Below, one piece after another: positions 12,582 to 26,200 of a stretch of DNA of 64,000 nucleotides. The translations under genes and the position numbers were made by a program. The notes beneath the pieces are model-generated. The model saw nothing but the letters and a program-made list of their open reading frames with translations. It was not told where the DNA came from and searched no databases. Within the stretch, counting starts at the first letter, position 1, and each line of letters begins with the position of its first letter. This stretch comes from Cichorium intybus (Eukaryota > Streptophyta > Magnoliopsida > Asterales > Asteraceae). The stretch spans positions 64,060,205-64,124,204 of the forward strand of contig CM042012.1 of the NCBI GenBank assembly GCA_023525715.1, in the 5' to 3' direction.

Positions 12582-13290
12582 GTCGGGTAAAAATTTAAAA
12601 GGGTTGAGATAGTTTGACTCAAACCCGACATGTTTAATTATCGTGTCGTGTCGTGTCAACCGGTTTATTTTCGTGTTGAGTTTGTGTCGGGTTTAGGGTT
12701 TAGGGTTTATACTTTGCAAATGTGTCATAGCGTAGATTGGAACACCAAATAGCTTGAAAGAGTAATGATTTGGGGATGTGAATAATAAAAAGTGAATAAC
12801 TGGAAGGAGTAATAGGTGGGAATCGGTTGGACGAAATTCATAATAAGTTTAGAGTAACGAAGTTGGAGTGAGGGAAAAGTGGTCTAGTGAAATTGTTGGG
12901 TAATGAGATATTAATGAAAAAAAATAAAAGTTAAAATATATCTTGACTCAAACAAAGTAATTAGTGGCTTCTAAGTTACAAAAAAACTCAACCTAAAGTT
13001 TCTGTTATATTTGGGTTTTGGTTTCAAGTATACCCAATTTACCAAAAAAATTAAAAAAACTTGTATATAAATAAACGGGTCATTATCGTGTCATTTTCGA
13101 GTTGAAAGGTTGGATCCAAACCTGACCCATTTAATTAGTGTCGAATCGTGTCAATCCATTTAATTAAACGGGTTGAAATCTTTAACTCAAACATGTTTAT
13201 TTGAATGTCGGGTTCGTGTCGTGTCCTCAACTGTAACTCAAACCTGTTTATCTACATGTCAGGTTGAAATTTGTAACTCAAACCTGTTTA
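12582..13290. mobile_element. CGTGTC-rich non-autonomous DNA-element-like repeat
   Basis: Opens TAGGTCTGACAATCGTGTCG and contains repeated CGTGTCGTGTCGTGTC (about 12643), ACTCAAACCCGACATG, GGGTTGAAAT and TCGGGTTCGTGTCGTGTC words on both strands. This composition is common in plant hAT-related MITEs beginning TAGGGCTGACAAT. The matching right terminus and an 8-bp duplication are not evident, so it is probably truncated. TTTAGGG occurs as a telomere-like triplet near 12692-12712. Confidence 0.45.
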
Positions 13291-15043
13291 TTTGAATAAG
13301 CAGTAGGATGTATGCATCGGCTTGGGATCATGATCAAGATTTTTCTATTGTTGCTACCTTTACAATTCTTCCTTCCTGTAGCCAACATCACAAATTAGAC
13401 CCATACCCCCTCGTGATTGTTATACGCAAGCCATTGCCTTTCCTTTCCAAGCCATGAGCTACACATCTCCTTTCCCAATTCTTTTCCTTTTTATGTTGAT
13501 GTGATGGGTTGTGTGAGAGTCGAAAGAGAAGAGGGAGGCCGAGATAATGGAGGGTAGCAAGAGATTGATAGTTGCAGCAAGTAAGACCTTGTTCTTTCTT
13601 TCTTTTCTGTTGCTTTAGGGTCTGAACCACCACCATCACAACCCCACTGTGGGTTTGTGGTGTGTATGTGTGGGTTTGTGTTGCTTGATGCTTGGTTATT
13701 GAAGTACTTGAGATCTTATAGTTTTCTGAGTTCTTTGAGTCCTTTCAGACCTTAAAAGGTCTTATTGATGTCTTAAGGGGTTAAGGGGTGAAAACCTTAA
13801 TTCTAGTTATCATTTTATGTGAATCTAAAAGTTTCTAATTTTGGGTCTATTTGCTAAATTCATGTAAAATCGTGTATATATATCCTTTGGTGTTGAATCT
13901 TATGTCTCTGTAAATTTAAAAGAGTATGCTTTCTACATCCAGAAGGCCTTAGTCTAATTAGGGTCATAGGTTAGGTGAATATTGCAATATTCATTGACTG
14001 GTCAATAATGGATCCTAACAGGGAATTCTATCTTGGAAAATTCATAGTTAGTTTTACAAACATGGTTTAGGGGCAAGATAAAAGGGAAACGTTTAGGGTA
14101 TGAGTCTAGTTTGTTCACACCAAAAATCAGAACCTAACTCCCTATCCATTTGGTGCTTTTGTTGTACCTTTCAAGTATGGTCTAGTGGGTAGACTGATCA
14201 AGTCAGTCGAGTTTGGTGATTTATCATTTATTATTGGTAAATGAAAATGACATGAGGTCAGCCCCGATGACCTTTTTCTTAGGTATAGTTTATGCATGAG
14301 TCTTCTCTGATTTTACTTTGAACTCCTTTTTGAAAGTTGCAAACTTTCCAACCGGTTCGAAAATCAGCTTTGCTGTCGAGTTTGTTTTTGTGATAAATTT
14401 TTTGGTTTTGGGTGATGGGTGTTATAGTGAGTGTCGGGGCTTACTTAAATCATAATAGAACATCTAATAGCTTCATTGTTTGAGAAAATGAGAAAAAGTG
14501 GGTTTAAGTTTGTGACACGGTGTGTGTCGAGAGTTGGAAATGTACAAACTATAAGTTACTACTTTATAAAACATAAACTCTGTTCTAAGTGGTGGTACCT
14601 GGGGTGTAGGTCCGCGGAAGAAGGAGGGTCTCTAGGTGCTACCTTGTCTGTATGTTACTTACGGCTACTTACCAGGTGAGTTTCTTACTTCGTTGTACTG
14701 GTATCAATCATCCTTTGTTGTAGTTGTATTTGTTGATGTGATCTTGATGCTATACTTGTTTATTGTGGTATGTAAAGTATATGTGAATATGTGGGTGTGT
14801 AGTATTAAGCTAGTGTGTGCCTAAAATATGTGAGATGGTTGTGGTATGTAGTATTATGATGCAATTGTGTTTATTGATATGATCTTGATGCTATACTTAT
14901 TTATTGTGGTAGTATGGTATAAGTGAATATGTGGGTGTGTAGTACTAGAAAGGTGTATTCCTAGAGTATGTGAGATGGGTGTGTATAGAGCAAGATTTCC
15001 CAGTAAGATGCATAAAGCAAGATTGTATGCATGGCTGAGAGTG
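13291..15043 (+). mobile_element. LTR-like host sequence (left part) split by the Athila insertion
   Basis: Non-coding. Near 14670 a 'TTACCAGGTGAGTTTCTTACT' segment resembles the 'GTGAGTAATCTCACT' module of the chromovirus LTRs. A roughly 141-bp tandem duplication at 14731-14990 carries ATCTTGATGCTATACTT and GTGAATATGTGGGTGTGTAG. The AGCAAGATTGTATG words before 15044 continue after the Athila insertion at 34650. The right end is near 35258 (GGGGATGTTACA). The left end is not found. Confidence 0.4.
14731..14990. repeat. Two-copy tandem duplication, about 141 bp
   Basis: GATCTTGATGCTATACTT at 14740 and 14881, with matching downstream GTGGGTGTGTAGTA and ATGTGAGATGG. Confidence 0.8.
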
Positions 15044-15048
15044 TTGAG

Positions 15049-15882
15049 TGACACGCCTAGGTCGTCGTGCGGTCAAAAATAAGTAAAACCTCACTCTCAC
15101 TACTACAGTGGTAGTCAGGGTCGATCCACAGGAGTTTCGTGGTCAAGGGAGGCAACAAATTACTAGTTGTAGTGTCACGCTACAACTAGAGGGACTAGTC
15201 TCTACTTTTACCAAAAACAATCCAAAAACCAGAATCCAAACAAATCCAATTCCAAGCATGAATTAAAATGAAACTTAAACTCAACCTTAATCTAAATTGC
15301 TTACTGAAATCAGAAATCAGTAACAATGAAAATCCAGAAACGTTAACCTAATGCTAATGGTTGTCACACCCAATAACACCAAGCTAAGCTACTAAAACAA
15401 CTTAACTATATGAAAATTAAATGAAGAAACATAAATACCACGAATGGTGACTGAAAACCGAATCTTGAAGTCAAAGAAGCCTTGTATCCACCTTGTGGGT
15501 CGTTCCTTTGCTACTGATTTCGACCTAGAAGCCTTTATTTATAGTTGTGGAAAATAAGTGGCCGCGTCGCGCAACAATGATACCCGCGGCACGTGTATAG
15601 GGTTATCCCCGTTTTTTCGTCATTTGAATTCTTCTCACCGCCTCATCATTGACTCAGCGCGGCGCGCTCTATGCTTCCCCGCGACGCGCGTGTGAATTCG
15701 ACTCTTTTTGTCCTTATCTCCAAACTTCTTTCATTTTGTACGCATTTAGCCCCTGTTTACATCTTTTCTTTCCAAACAAGCACTGACACAAAAAGTGAAA
15801 ATACCACAGCATATATGATATAAAATCACCAAGAATAAGGCCTAACAACGACTAAAATACTTTATATTACTAGGCATTGTCA
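15049..15882 (-). repeat. Athila 3' LTR (left), shortened by a ~134-bp deletion
   Basis: 834 bp against 968 bp for its partner. The difference is one gap near 15310, where the partner has an extra segment at about 33945-34079 bounded by AAATCAG-like words. A TATA box (CTATAAATAAAG on the minus strand) lies near 15533-15544, with GGCCGCGTCGCGCAAC beside it. Confidence 0.92.
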
Positions 15883-17133
15883 AACACCCCACACTTGTGC
15901 CTTGCTTGTCCCCAAGCAAGAGAGTTTTTAACAGATTTTAACTAAGACTCAAACAAATTTTGAATGTGTTCAATTTCAAAGCTTATTGCCTCCGGAGTTA
16001 GATTGAAATAGTTTGTGAAAACATAACTAGAATATTCTTTGGAATTCATGACTTTCTAAAGAACCCTTGATTACAAATTTTCTGTCCATAATGAAGTGTA
16101 CGTACTCATTCAAATTCTAAAGGCCATTAAAGACTATCCATGACTTTCGATGTTGTCCTTGTAGCAAGCTTTCAAAAATACCATCCCAGACCAGACGATC
16201 TTAGGTGGCAAGGTGCATAAGTCCCACATATTTTAGAGTTACTGGCTCGAACAACAAAGGCCACTGATTGACAGTCCCTTCTAACTTCCAATCCTAAAAT
16301 ATCCCAATCTTCTAACTCGTAAAACTCAACTTATTTGACTAAACCAATAGCATGATAACAACTAAATAGTATCTCTTGAAAAATACTAATGCTATAACAT
16401 TCACAAACCATTCGTTTCAAAATTACAATCTATTAAAAATTTCAAGAACACTCTTTCGATCGTCCACACCCCACACTTAAAACCGTACAACATCCCCGTT
16501 GTACACAAAAATATTTCAAAACAAGGGAGAAAGAGTTACCCTTTTGACGGTAGACTGCTTGATGGTACTTGGTTGTCACAGGTACAAAAACACGAATATT
16601 TCTCCGATTCAGAATTCAGGAGTTGTAGCGCAACAGTAAAACACGCTGGTGATCATGGCAAGTGGCGGGGGCACGGTGACCCCACAGTTGCCTGAAACAA
16701 CTCCTCCATGGACTCTCCATTTGAGTATTACATGAATCACTCACAAAACATATCAAATGCAAAAAGAAACACAAATAAAATAATCAATAAAACAATTTGT
16801 GTGTTGCGGATGACCGCGGCGCGTGATGGAAGCGCATGCGTCGCAGTAATTACGAGATGTCCAAGTACCGTCAAATTGGAAATGACCGCGACGAGTACCA
16901 TAAGGGCACCGCGACGGGGTAATTTCAGAAAATGAAGCCATATTCAAACACTCGTAAAAAGTATTCAACACAGAATTTACCTAAGCTTATTACTTTCACT
17001 AATGCCATAAGGCTTATTTTCAATCCTAAACATATAGCCCTAAGAATTATTAACAAAATGTTCAAAATTTAACCTAACCTAAGAACTTGAAACCTAATGT
17101 GCTAAAAACTCAAAAATAATTACATGAACCCCT
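15883..17133 (-). other. Athila 3' untranslated region and polypurine tract
   Basis: The purine-rich AAGTGTGGGGTGTT (minus strand, about 15883-15896) abuts the LTR and would prime plus-strand synthesis. The rest, up to the extra ORF, is non-coding and includes scattered CG-rich words near 16800-16920. Confidence 0.7.
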
Positions 17134-18260
17134 TTATGTGTGGGCGGTGTCGTCTTCTTCACCCTCTTCTTGTTCTTCCTCTTCTTTCATCGGTTCGGCT
17201 TCTTCTTCCTCAACCAATGGTGGTTGAGGTCTTGGAATGGGGTTTTGGGATCCATTGATCACACACTCGGAAAGCCAAAGGAGCTGGGCCTGAGTATTTT
17301 TCGTTCGTCGGTCAACCTCGTGCATCGCCTTGGCTTGGACTCTATGCTCTAATTTGTGGGTATGCATGGCTCTCTGGACCGCCTTTACTTTGTTAGCTAG
17401 GAATCTAGATTCCATGGTTGTCAGAGCGAGGCCGTGGGGCAAACTGATTGTTGCTTTCGATCGCTTCTTGGATGTTGATGGCTCGGATCGTAGCACGGGA
17501 AATGGCATGCGCTCCACGGATGTGATCCCGTCATCAACATAGATGACATCTCACGAAGTGGTAACCAGTGGGCTAAATGGGATCGGAGGGATGACCGTCA
17601 GCTCATGGATGCTATGATCTGACAGGAGCCCGTAGGAATATGCTAGGCGCGTCACAAAATGTCCCCCACCGAGTGCAATATACTACAACGGTGCATCAGT
17701 CAATTGCTTGAAGTAATCAACAATGAAGTAAGGGATATTACAGGTCTGGAGCATTCGTGTCATCGCCCACATAAGGTGTAACTCGCGGGGCAAAACCCGT
17801 TCCTCGTCAGCACGAGGCCACATCATGGTAGAAATCAGCCAGTGCAACATCTGATGTGCCGGCAAATGCATCAGGCTCTCCCGTACGGTGTTTTCGTGGT
17901 ATCGTGTAGACGAGATAGTACTCCAGTAATCAGCGGGTGAGAATGAATCGGCAATGGTGTAGTTGGCCCGTCTGTGAAATGTCCCGAATCCCGGTGCTTC
18001 TAACTCCTCCTCTGTGTATAATCCGATCCTATACCCGAACTCTCTCAAACTGCAGCTGCGGTTGTGATTTCCCAACCGAAATCTGACCATCTCTTCAGTA
18101 TCCATCCCCAGTGGCTGGTGATCGAAATGATAACTCGCGAGGAATTGTAAGAAAACCTTGTGGTAAACAGGTTCGTCCATTTGGACCGCATTCTCGATTG
18201 TCCGACAAGTATAAGTTAACTCGCCTTCCTCGTACCCCCTTGCACCAACCAGTTGATCGT
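17134..18260 (-). pseudogene. Athila extra ORF downstream of integrase (env position, ATHILA ORF-1-like)
   Basis: On the minus strand one frame from about 18260 to 17134 is open apart from two internal stops (near 17683 and 17548). In order it shows GYEEGELTYTCRTIENAVQM, HKVFLQFLASYHFDHQPLG, YRIGLYTEEELEAPGFGTF, YWSTISSTRYHENT, a histidine/tryptophan-rich middle, ALGGGHFVTRLAYSYGLL, then a basic stretch and a strongly acidic Glu-rich tail. This layout resembles the ORF of Athila elements annotated as the ATHILA ORF-1 family. It sits where envelope-like ORFs occur, but I see no convincing signal peptide or membrane segment. Function is unknown. Confidence 0.6.
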
Positions 18261-19170
18261 TCGGGATAGAAGAACTCGTTTGTGGCGGTAAATGGATCTA
18301 CGATTGTAGAAACTGGAAGCAAGAACTCTATAAACTCCTGTAGTCAATGAGTTCTAATCGATGGAATCAAAACTTCCTGATGAAGACATTGTACCTGCAA
18401 AGTTTAACAAAAACCCGAAAATAAGCTACTGTTCAGCGTTCACCGCGGCGTGGGCCGCAAAGGCCGTGTCGCGCTGTTTGAACATTCATACACCACATCG
18501 CACTCTGTGATGGTCCGCGGTGCGGCGTATGAACTTCAAACAGAATCGTTGATTAAACACTATTTCAAACCAGATTTACAATTTTGAGTACTGGGTTTTG
18601 TAATATACACTATCCTAAACTCAATAGCATCATCAATTTCATCGTAAGATTACTACATTGCAGCATAAAGATGATTCTCATACTTTTCAAGATTTTGAAC
18701 ATAAAAGATAAAAAATCAGGGAACTTACTTGGATTGCTGTGATTAAAGACGACAACGAAGTTATTGTGATTCGAAGATGAATGAGCGACAGTAAGAACGG
18801 GCTGATTTAATCGATTTCGAATTTATACAAGTTTGGGGGAATTGGTTTAGCTTTCAAACTCTGTTTTAGTAATTATCTCTAAATTCAAACTAAGATAAGG
18901 TCGCGGTGCGGGAAGCTTCTATCCGCGTCGCGTAGAAAATTTGACTGTATTAACAATCGCCAAAACCTCAACACGCGCAGCGCGGATCCTAAGACCCCGC
19001 ATCGTGGTGCTGCAAAATTCCCAAAACGATCCCACACTTGTTCTTTTCTTACCGTGATCAATTAAATGCAATTAACACTACAGAAAATGCAAATTATACA
19101 CATGATGATCGGGTTGCCTCCCAACAAGCGCTAAGTTTAACGTCTTCAGCCGGACATGCACTTACCTGGC
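18261..19170 (-). other. Athila spacer between integrase and the extra ORF
   Basis: No coding signal. Contains CG-rich words (CGCGGCGTGGG, CGCGCAGCGCGG) near 18440 and 18975 in AT-rich sequence. Confidence 0.6.
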
Positions 19171-20747
19171 TTATTGAGTGTATACAGGAATGTTCGTCAC
19201 AAACTCTACCGTTTCCACCTCCAGTTTCTGAAATGTGCCTGTAGTGACATAAGGTTTAAGCCTGTGCCCGTTGACCTTGAATGGTGGTCCACCTTTGAGG
19301 TCCCGAATTTCCACTGCACCGTAATCCGTTACACTGACAACTTCGTATGGCCCATTCCACTTGCTTCTTAACTTCCCAGGGAACATTTTCAGTCTCGAAT
19401 TATATAACCACACCTTCTGCCCAGCTGCGAAAGTCTTCAATCGAAGTTTAGCGTCATGATACCACTTCATTTTTGACTTGTACGTGGCAGGATTCTCGTA
19501 GGCTTCGTCTTGCAATTCTTCCAATTCAGACAGCTGCAATTTTCACTCTTTTCCCGCTTCAGTATAGTCCATGTTCACTTGTTTGATCGCCCACTGTACC
19601 CGGTTGGCTAACTCCACAGGCAAATGGCAGCCCTTCCCATAAACCAACTGATAGGGTGTAGTTCCAATCGGCGTCTTATAGGCAGTCCTGTATGCCCATA
19701 GTGCATCGTCCAACCTTTGCGACCAGTCTTTTCTATCTGATCTAACCGTCTTCTGAAGAATTTCCTTGATCTGCTTCTTGGATACTTCTACCTGACCGCT
19801 CGTTTGTGGGTGATATGGTGTGGCGATTCGATGGTTCACTCCGTAATGTTTCAGCAGCCTCCCAAACTTGAAGTTCTTAAAATATGACCCCTATCACTAA
19901 TGATAACCCGTGGGACTCCATGTTTAGTGAAAATATTATTCTTAACAAATTTCCACACCACATGATGATCATTTGTATGGGTCGCTTCCGCCTCGATCCA
20001 CTTGGAAACATAATCCATTGCCACGAGAATGTAGACATACCCATGTAAGGTGGGAAATGGTCCCATGAATTCGATTCCCCATACATCGAAGATGTCTACC
20101 ACTAAGATCAGATTTAAGGGCATTTGATCCCTTTTCGAAATATTCCCCAGTTGTTTGCAATTCAGACATTCCTTGACGGTTTTATGAGCATCCCTGAAGA
20201 TAGTCGGCCAATACAGTCCGGACTCCAAAACCTTGTACCCCGTCCTCTTTCCACTAAAGTGTCCTCCACAGGCCGACGCATGGCAGTGTTCCAGCACATC
20301 ATTGATTTCACTATCGGGTACACATCGATGGATTATTTGGTCCTCTCCTACCTTGAAAAGGTCAGGATCATACCAAATAAACCTCTTTGCGTAAGTTTGA
20401 AACTGCTTTTGCCGTTGCTTCATCCAATGTGGTGGCATTGCTCCTGTTGCTAGAAAGTTAACATAATTCGCGTACCATAGAGCCCCCGTAAGTTCCAACA
20501 ACTGTTCATCTGGAAATGTGTCTTTGATCCCGGATTCCAACCCTTCTGCTGGTAATCGTAAGAGGTCATCCGCCACCACGTTCTCTGCCCCTTTCTTATC
20601 TTTGATTTCCACATCGAATTCTTGAAGCAGTAATATCCATCTGATCAGTCTCGGCTTAGACTCCTTTTTTGCAAGCAGATGACGGATAGCACTGTGGTCA
20701 GTATAGACCACCACCTTTGATCCCCAAATGTAGGATTTGAACTTATC
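19171..20747 (-). pseudogene. Athila RNase H C-terminus and integrase
   Basis: Beginning at the chromovirus junction (20747) the frame reads DKFKSYIWGSKVVVYTDHSA, the end of RNase H. It continues through KPRLIRWILLLQEFDVEIKD into the integrase. The integrase shows a zinc-finger-like HCHASACGGHFSG...ECLNCKQLG region and a core with VWGIEFMGPFP, IISDRG and PYHPQTSGQVEVS. In Athila relatives the first motif is normally GIDFMGPF, so the first catalytic Asp appears replaced by Glu; the later Asp and Glu are present. A frameshift lies just after IISDRG (about 19870) and a stop near 19541. The C-terminal part (WNGPYEVV, HRLKPY) runs to 19171. Confidence 0.88.
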
Positions 20748-21529
20748 TGTAACACCACTATACTTTTGTTAAGTATTAATATGTTAATCATAGTGTATTT
20801 ATGAGTTATTATGGTGTTCTAAGTATTAGAAAGTTAATACTAGAAAAAGAGTAATTTGGTCATTTGACCAAGTGAAGGACCAATTATGTAAAAATATTGT
20901 TGCTTGTGGCAAAAGTATAAGAAAAGAGAGTTTTATTGTGATAAAATGTGATAAAAGTGCCAAAAGTTCAAGAAAATGAACTTACGGACTAAATTTGTAA
21001 AGTTTGGAAGTATAAATAGGAGAGTCGACTCTCCTATGTGTGGCTGATCATTTAGAGGCTACGGGAATGGTTTTTGAGAACAAATTCTGGAAGATCTTTG
21101 AAGCTTGAAGCAGGAAATTGGAATCATAGCTTGGAATTGGTGATTCCTAAGTTAAACAAGGTTAGTAAGAAAGTTCTAACCTAAGCTTTTTGTGTAATTG
21201 ATGTGTTCTTCACGGGATGGATTGGAAACTGAAATTCCAGTTATCATCCAAGAGGTTCACATGATTTTTAAGCTTCAGCATGTTTATATTGTAAACATAT
21301 GGGTAAAACATCAAAGTATGTTGTTATTATTGAAAATTTGGAACTTTGCTCAAGAACCCTAAATCATGAATTGGTGTGATTAAGGTGGTTCTAATGGCTT
21401 AAAAATCTTGTATTAATGAAGGGTTTTAGTCAGTAAACAAACCCCATATGATTAAGAACTGGATTAAGGACTTAATGTGTCAAAACAGGGTGCTACAGTG
21501 CATTATCGCGACTGGCCTGGAAACTGCCC

Positions 21530-21615
21530 AGGCGCCAGGCGCGGTGCGCCCAGAACCAGGCGCAGTGCGCCCAGATCCAGGCGCAGTGCGCCCAGATCCA
21601 GGCGCAATGCGCCCT
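21530..21615 (+). repeat. GC-rich tandem array in LTR 1
   Basis: Four imperfect units around GGCGCAGTGCGCCC in an otherwise AT-rich LTR. The order of unit variants differs in LTR 2 (27730-27830). Confidence 0.88.
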
Positions 21616-22239
21616 CCTGGTAGGGGGTTTTGGAATTTGGAACTTGATGCTAGACTTGTCCGTTTGACCTCAAATTTTGAACATAGGTCTAATATGATGT
21701 GAAACTTCGGGAAAAATTTTCGGAATACGTATACGACCTCCCGAAAGTACTGTAGCAAAATACGTGTATTTTGTAAAAATGTATAATTTAAAGAAAGATG
21801 GTAATTGAAAGTTATCATCTAGGAATGGTCCCCAATTGTATTGTATAGGACTCTTGTGTAGTAGAGTCAACTGAAATGGTAATTAACCTATGATCATTTG
21901 GTATATAAATGAATATATAGGTACGGGACGAACGGTTGTAATGTATACAAAGACAAGAAACAACCGGAACTAAATGCAGCAAATGTCCAAGTGAGTAATC
22001 TCACTTATATCATATATGATATGTATTGATTGGACTGTTACAGATTGAAACAGATTTGGGGGACGAAACTTGATAGTTTACAAATGCGTTGAAAAGACAA
22101 TACCAGATAAGCCGTGAGTCTACAATAGACAAGAATGGAGCTGTGAGTCAATAAAAAGGCAATACCGGATAAGCCGTGAGTCAATGAAATGACAAGAACG
22201 GAGCCGTGAGCCATAAACGATTACAACATGAAATGTTAT

Positions 22240-22855
22240 TAAATGGTGCGGCCACTTGTGGCTATGATTTTGGATGTTATATCCAACTGGTGCGACCTAA
22301 ATGGCTATGATATTTGGTGCGGCCTAAATGGCTATGATATTTGGTGCGGCCTATACGGCTATGATATTATTATATAGAAATGGTGCGGCCTTATGGCTAT
22401 GATATCGGGTTATTGAAACCAAATGGTGCGGCCTAAGGGCTATGATAAATGTTGAAACTGTTCTGGTGCGGCTTGTATAGCTATGACACATGGTGCGGCT
22501 TATATAGCCAAGATATAGGGTGCAGTCAATTGTGACTAAGAGATATGGACAGAAATGGTAATTGATAATTTATATGTTTATTTCTTCTTGTATATATGTG
22601 GATTTATATGGCTAACAGCTTTGATTTGAACAATGTGCAAATAACAGGTTAGATATGATAATTATCCTTGAAATTAAATGGTGCGGTCTTAGGACCATGA
22701 TTTTGGGTTGTTGAACCTAAACTGGTGCGGCCTAAGGGCTATGATCTAAACGATGAAACTGTTGGTGCGGCCTTAGGGTTATGATTTGAACAGGTTAAAT
22801 ATTTTGGTGCGGCCTATATGGCTATGATATATGGTGCGGTCAACGATGACTATGA
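22240..22855 (+). repeat. Array of GGTGCGGCCTAWATGGCTATGAT units
   Basis: More than ten imperfect copies of a ~26-40 bp unit with conserved TGGTGCGGC and GGCTATGAT blocks and variable spacers. Matching arrays lie in LTR 2 (28450-29045) and, inverted, at about 48010-48410 and 54130-54520. Confidence 0.9.
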
Positions 22856-23218
22856 TTTGTGGGACAAAAACGGTTTGAGAGTTTAATTGTTATTATTCTC
22901 ATATATACGTGTGACGTTATTTGCATATATGATTACTCACTGAGCTTTGTAGCTCATACCATTTGTTAAATGTCCCTGCAGGTTAGCATAACCCTGATAA
23001 GGGTAAGGATAAAGTCCGTGACTCAAGAAGTGGACTTGTAGATGCTGTTAGTAGCAGCCCGGCTTATAAGGAGGTTATTATATTTGTATACTCCTTGATA
23101 CACTTGTACCCGTTTTTATTAAAAATATACCCCTTTGTTTATGGTTTTAAGTACTGAAACCTATGTTTTAAATGAAAATTTTTCAGGGGTGTTTTTGTTT
23201 TAAAAGTCGGGTGTTACA

Positions 23219-26200
23219 AATTGGTATCAGAGCCGTGGTTTAAGTGAACTAGGTGTCTATAGAGTAGATTCCTGTACTTAAACCTTGAAATAGTAGACAT
23301 GATTTATATTTAGGTGTATATAACTTGTTATTATACATATATAACCTAACCGTTGCTGACTTCTAACGTATAAGAAGTATGAGCAGCGAATTTTATTTGG
23401 AGGAATTTAGGGCGTGGAGCTTTAAGAAGTAGACCAGCCCTTTCTCAAGGCTCCATTGAACAAAGAGACAAGTAGCAGAAAATCCACATGACAAGCAATA
23501 GTAGCTGATGTGGTCAGAAAAAGAAATTAGGTGCTCACCTTGACTGATATTCAAGGTGAAAGAAAAGTAGTTGAAACTACGTGAAAAGTAGAAAACGATT
23601 AGTGGACGCTTCAGGAGAAGTTACCACGAACTAGGTCCAACCTTAAAGGGAAGGGACCAAAATGGAAAACGCGATGCGATGTAAGAACTGCAGGAAAAGC
23701 ACTCAGACAATTATAGAGTTGAGACTCTACCGTCTAATGGCTGAAATTGCAGGAAAAGGGAGCATATTGCTCGAGTTTGTTGTGTGGAACGGAAGTGTTT
23801 CCAGCGTGGAATTATAGATCACTTTCTTATGAAATACTCACATGCTAAATGTGGAGTAACGGGTGATGAACCCAGGAAAGAACGGGGAGGAAAGAAAGAA
23901 GAAACAAATGGTCGAAAAGGACCAGTGGTACCATGAGCATTCCATCGGATTGTGGAAGAAGCTCGTGAGTAGACTGATATGGTCTCAAATATAATTGTTT
24001 TGAATATACTCCCCGTATACGTTATATTTGATCCATGGAGCTATGCTTTGGATCGGTGACTTTGATGTCATGTTTGAATATTTCATCAACGATTATGGAT
24101 AAAATGTTGAAAGTAGCTATAGCAGATAGCCAATATGTTCAAGATATTGAACACCTGGAAGGTAGTTTGCTTAGGATTTACGGGACCATTTTTCCCTACA
24201 AATCTGAAGCCGATGACTACCAGTGAATCTGAAGAAATTGTGCATATGAATTGGTTAGCAATGAATGATGCTAACATGAATTGTAGAAATATGAACATGA
24301 TGGTTCAAAAATCAGAAATGAAACGGATGAAAATCCAGAATAAATGACCGTTGTTGAGAATACTGGTTATTTTCCTTTGCTTAAACTCGGAAAAGAGTTA
24401 GTAAAGGAATGATGTTGTAATTGGCATACGTGGTATATGCCAAGTTAAATAAAGCAGTGATAGTAGTGTACTACTTTAAATAAATTCTCGGATGTTTCTT
24501 TTGAAAAGAACTTCCAGGATTTCTGCCAGATTGGCAAGAAGAGTTTATTATTAAACTGATTTTGGGAGTCGTTCCTGTTATTTAGGCTCTATGTTGGTTA
24601 ACATCTGCATAGATGGCAGAGTGGGAAAACAATTAGAAGAAATTCTTGAATTGGGGTCTCTTATGGCCGAATGTGTCATCATATGGAGCCCTATCTTGTT
24701 GAAAAGAAGAAAGACGAGTTGATGTGTATGTACACTAACTACTGAGAATCTGATATTCTCGAAACCAGACTGAATATGAGGTACATTTGTACCAGATATT
24801 GGAGTTACTTCACTGAGTTAAGTGATATGTAAAATTCTCCAAGTATGAAAAATTTGGCTAAAAGAAGTTTCATATTCTTTGGGCATGTTATTAATGCCGA
24901 AAATGTTAAAGTGGATCCAGTAGAAATGATGCTGTGATAAAATGGGAACCGCCTGAGGAATCTGACTAAAATTTGTAGTTCCTTGGATTGGCGGGTTATT
25001 ATAGGAGAGTTGTAGAAAACTGCTCCTTGATTGCTGTCGAGTTGACTAAAGTTGACCAATAAAAGTGAAAAGTCTGAGTGGTAGAAAGACCACATGTAAC
25101 TTTTCAAAGGTTGAAATAAACCTTGTGTGAAGCTCCGGTGGTAGCATTATCGCTAAGCGGAGAAGATAAACTGGATTATAGAAATGCATCCAGAGTTGAC
25201 TTTGGATACATGATATTGCCGTAGCAAATATGACTTTGGCATTAAAGCTTTGGAGACACTAGTTATATGGTGTAAAGCTTACTGTTTATACGGATCATAA
25301 AAGTTTGATATACTTAATTGATCAAAAAGAAGCTAGATATGAGATAGCAAAGATAGATGCGTTACTTAAAGATATCGGATATGAAATCTTGTACCATCTC
25401 GAAAAGGCGGATGTGGCTATAGATGCCTTGAATTGAAAAGAATATTCTTTGAAAGATACAACCACATGCATGAGTGTGGCGAATTGATTACCTGAGTTGA
25501 TTCGGGTAGCACAGAAAGAAGTGTGCAAGTCTGAAAACGTGAAAAGTAAATGAATGACTGGCTATTGAACGAAGCTAGTTAGAAACTCACAGTGATTGAA
25601 AACCCTTGATGATTGTGTATGTGAGTTCCAAAGCAAAGCGAGATATGAAATTTACCCTTAAAAGATGTATACTGGGGTAGATATGCAAATTGCCCGGGGC
25701 AGTACCAAACTGTGTAGGATGATATAACTTATGTATTGGTGGCCGGGACTAAAGAAAGACATTAAAAGACATGTGAAAAGTATTTGACTTGTGTGTAACT
25801 ACAGTCAAATCATTAGAAGCATACAGAAAATTTAGCCGTTGTTAGTCCCAAAGAAGAAAAAGGGACGATATTATCATAGACTTTGTAGTAAAGTCTTTGC
25901 AAGTACCGCATGGGTATGACACCATATGGGTAATTGCAGATTGATTGATGAAATCAGTGTAAATTTATACCGATTAGGGAAGAAATTAAGATCGAAAAGT
26001 AGTGAAAAATTACATAGAAAGAGAAATTTGTCGACGTGCGCTACCGGTGTCGATTGTATCGAGTCGAGAAAATAGAATTATTCGTTAATCTTGGCATAAA
26101 TTCCAAGAATAATTAGTTCAAAAGTACTAGTACATACTGTATAAGATTTACAGATTTATAAACAAGGCGAAATAATGATGCAGATACTAGAAGATATGCT

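Larger units (their letters stand above)
20748..23218 (+). repeat. Chromovirus 5' LTR (nested copy)
   Basis: 2471 bp. TATA box AGTATAAATAGG at about 21009-21020. A GC-rich array of four ~20-bp units (AGGCGCAGTGCGCCCAGATC type) lies at about 21530-21615. An array of the GGTGCGG...GGCTATGAT motif lies at about 22240-22855. A splice-like GGTTAGTAAG follows the leader near 21160. Confidence 0.92.

Noticed and set aside
23222..23234. Possible tRNA gene at TGGTATCAGAGCC sites (also 6476, 7599, 42239, 53442)
   Set aside because: Only the primer-binding complement of the tRNA 3' end is present, directly beside LTRs; no cloverleaf.
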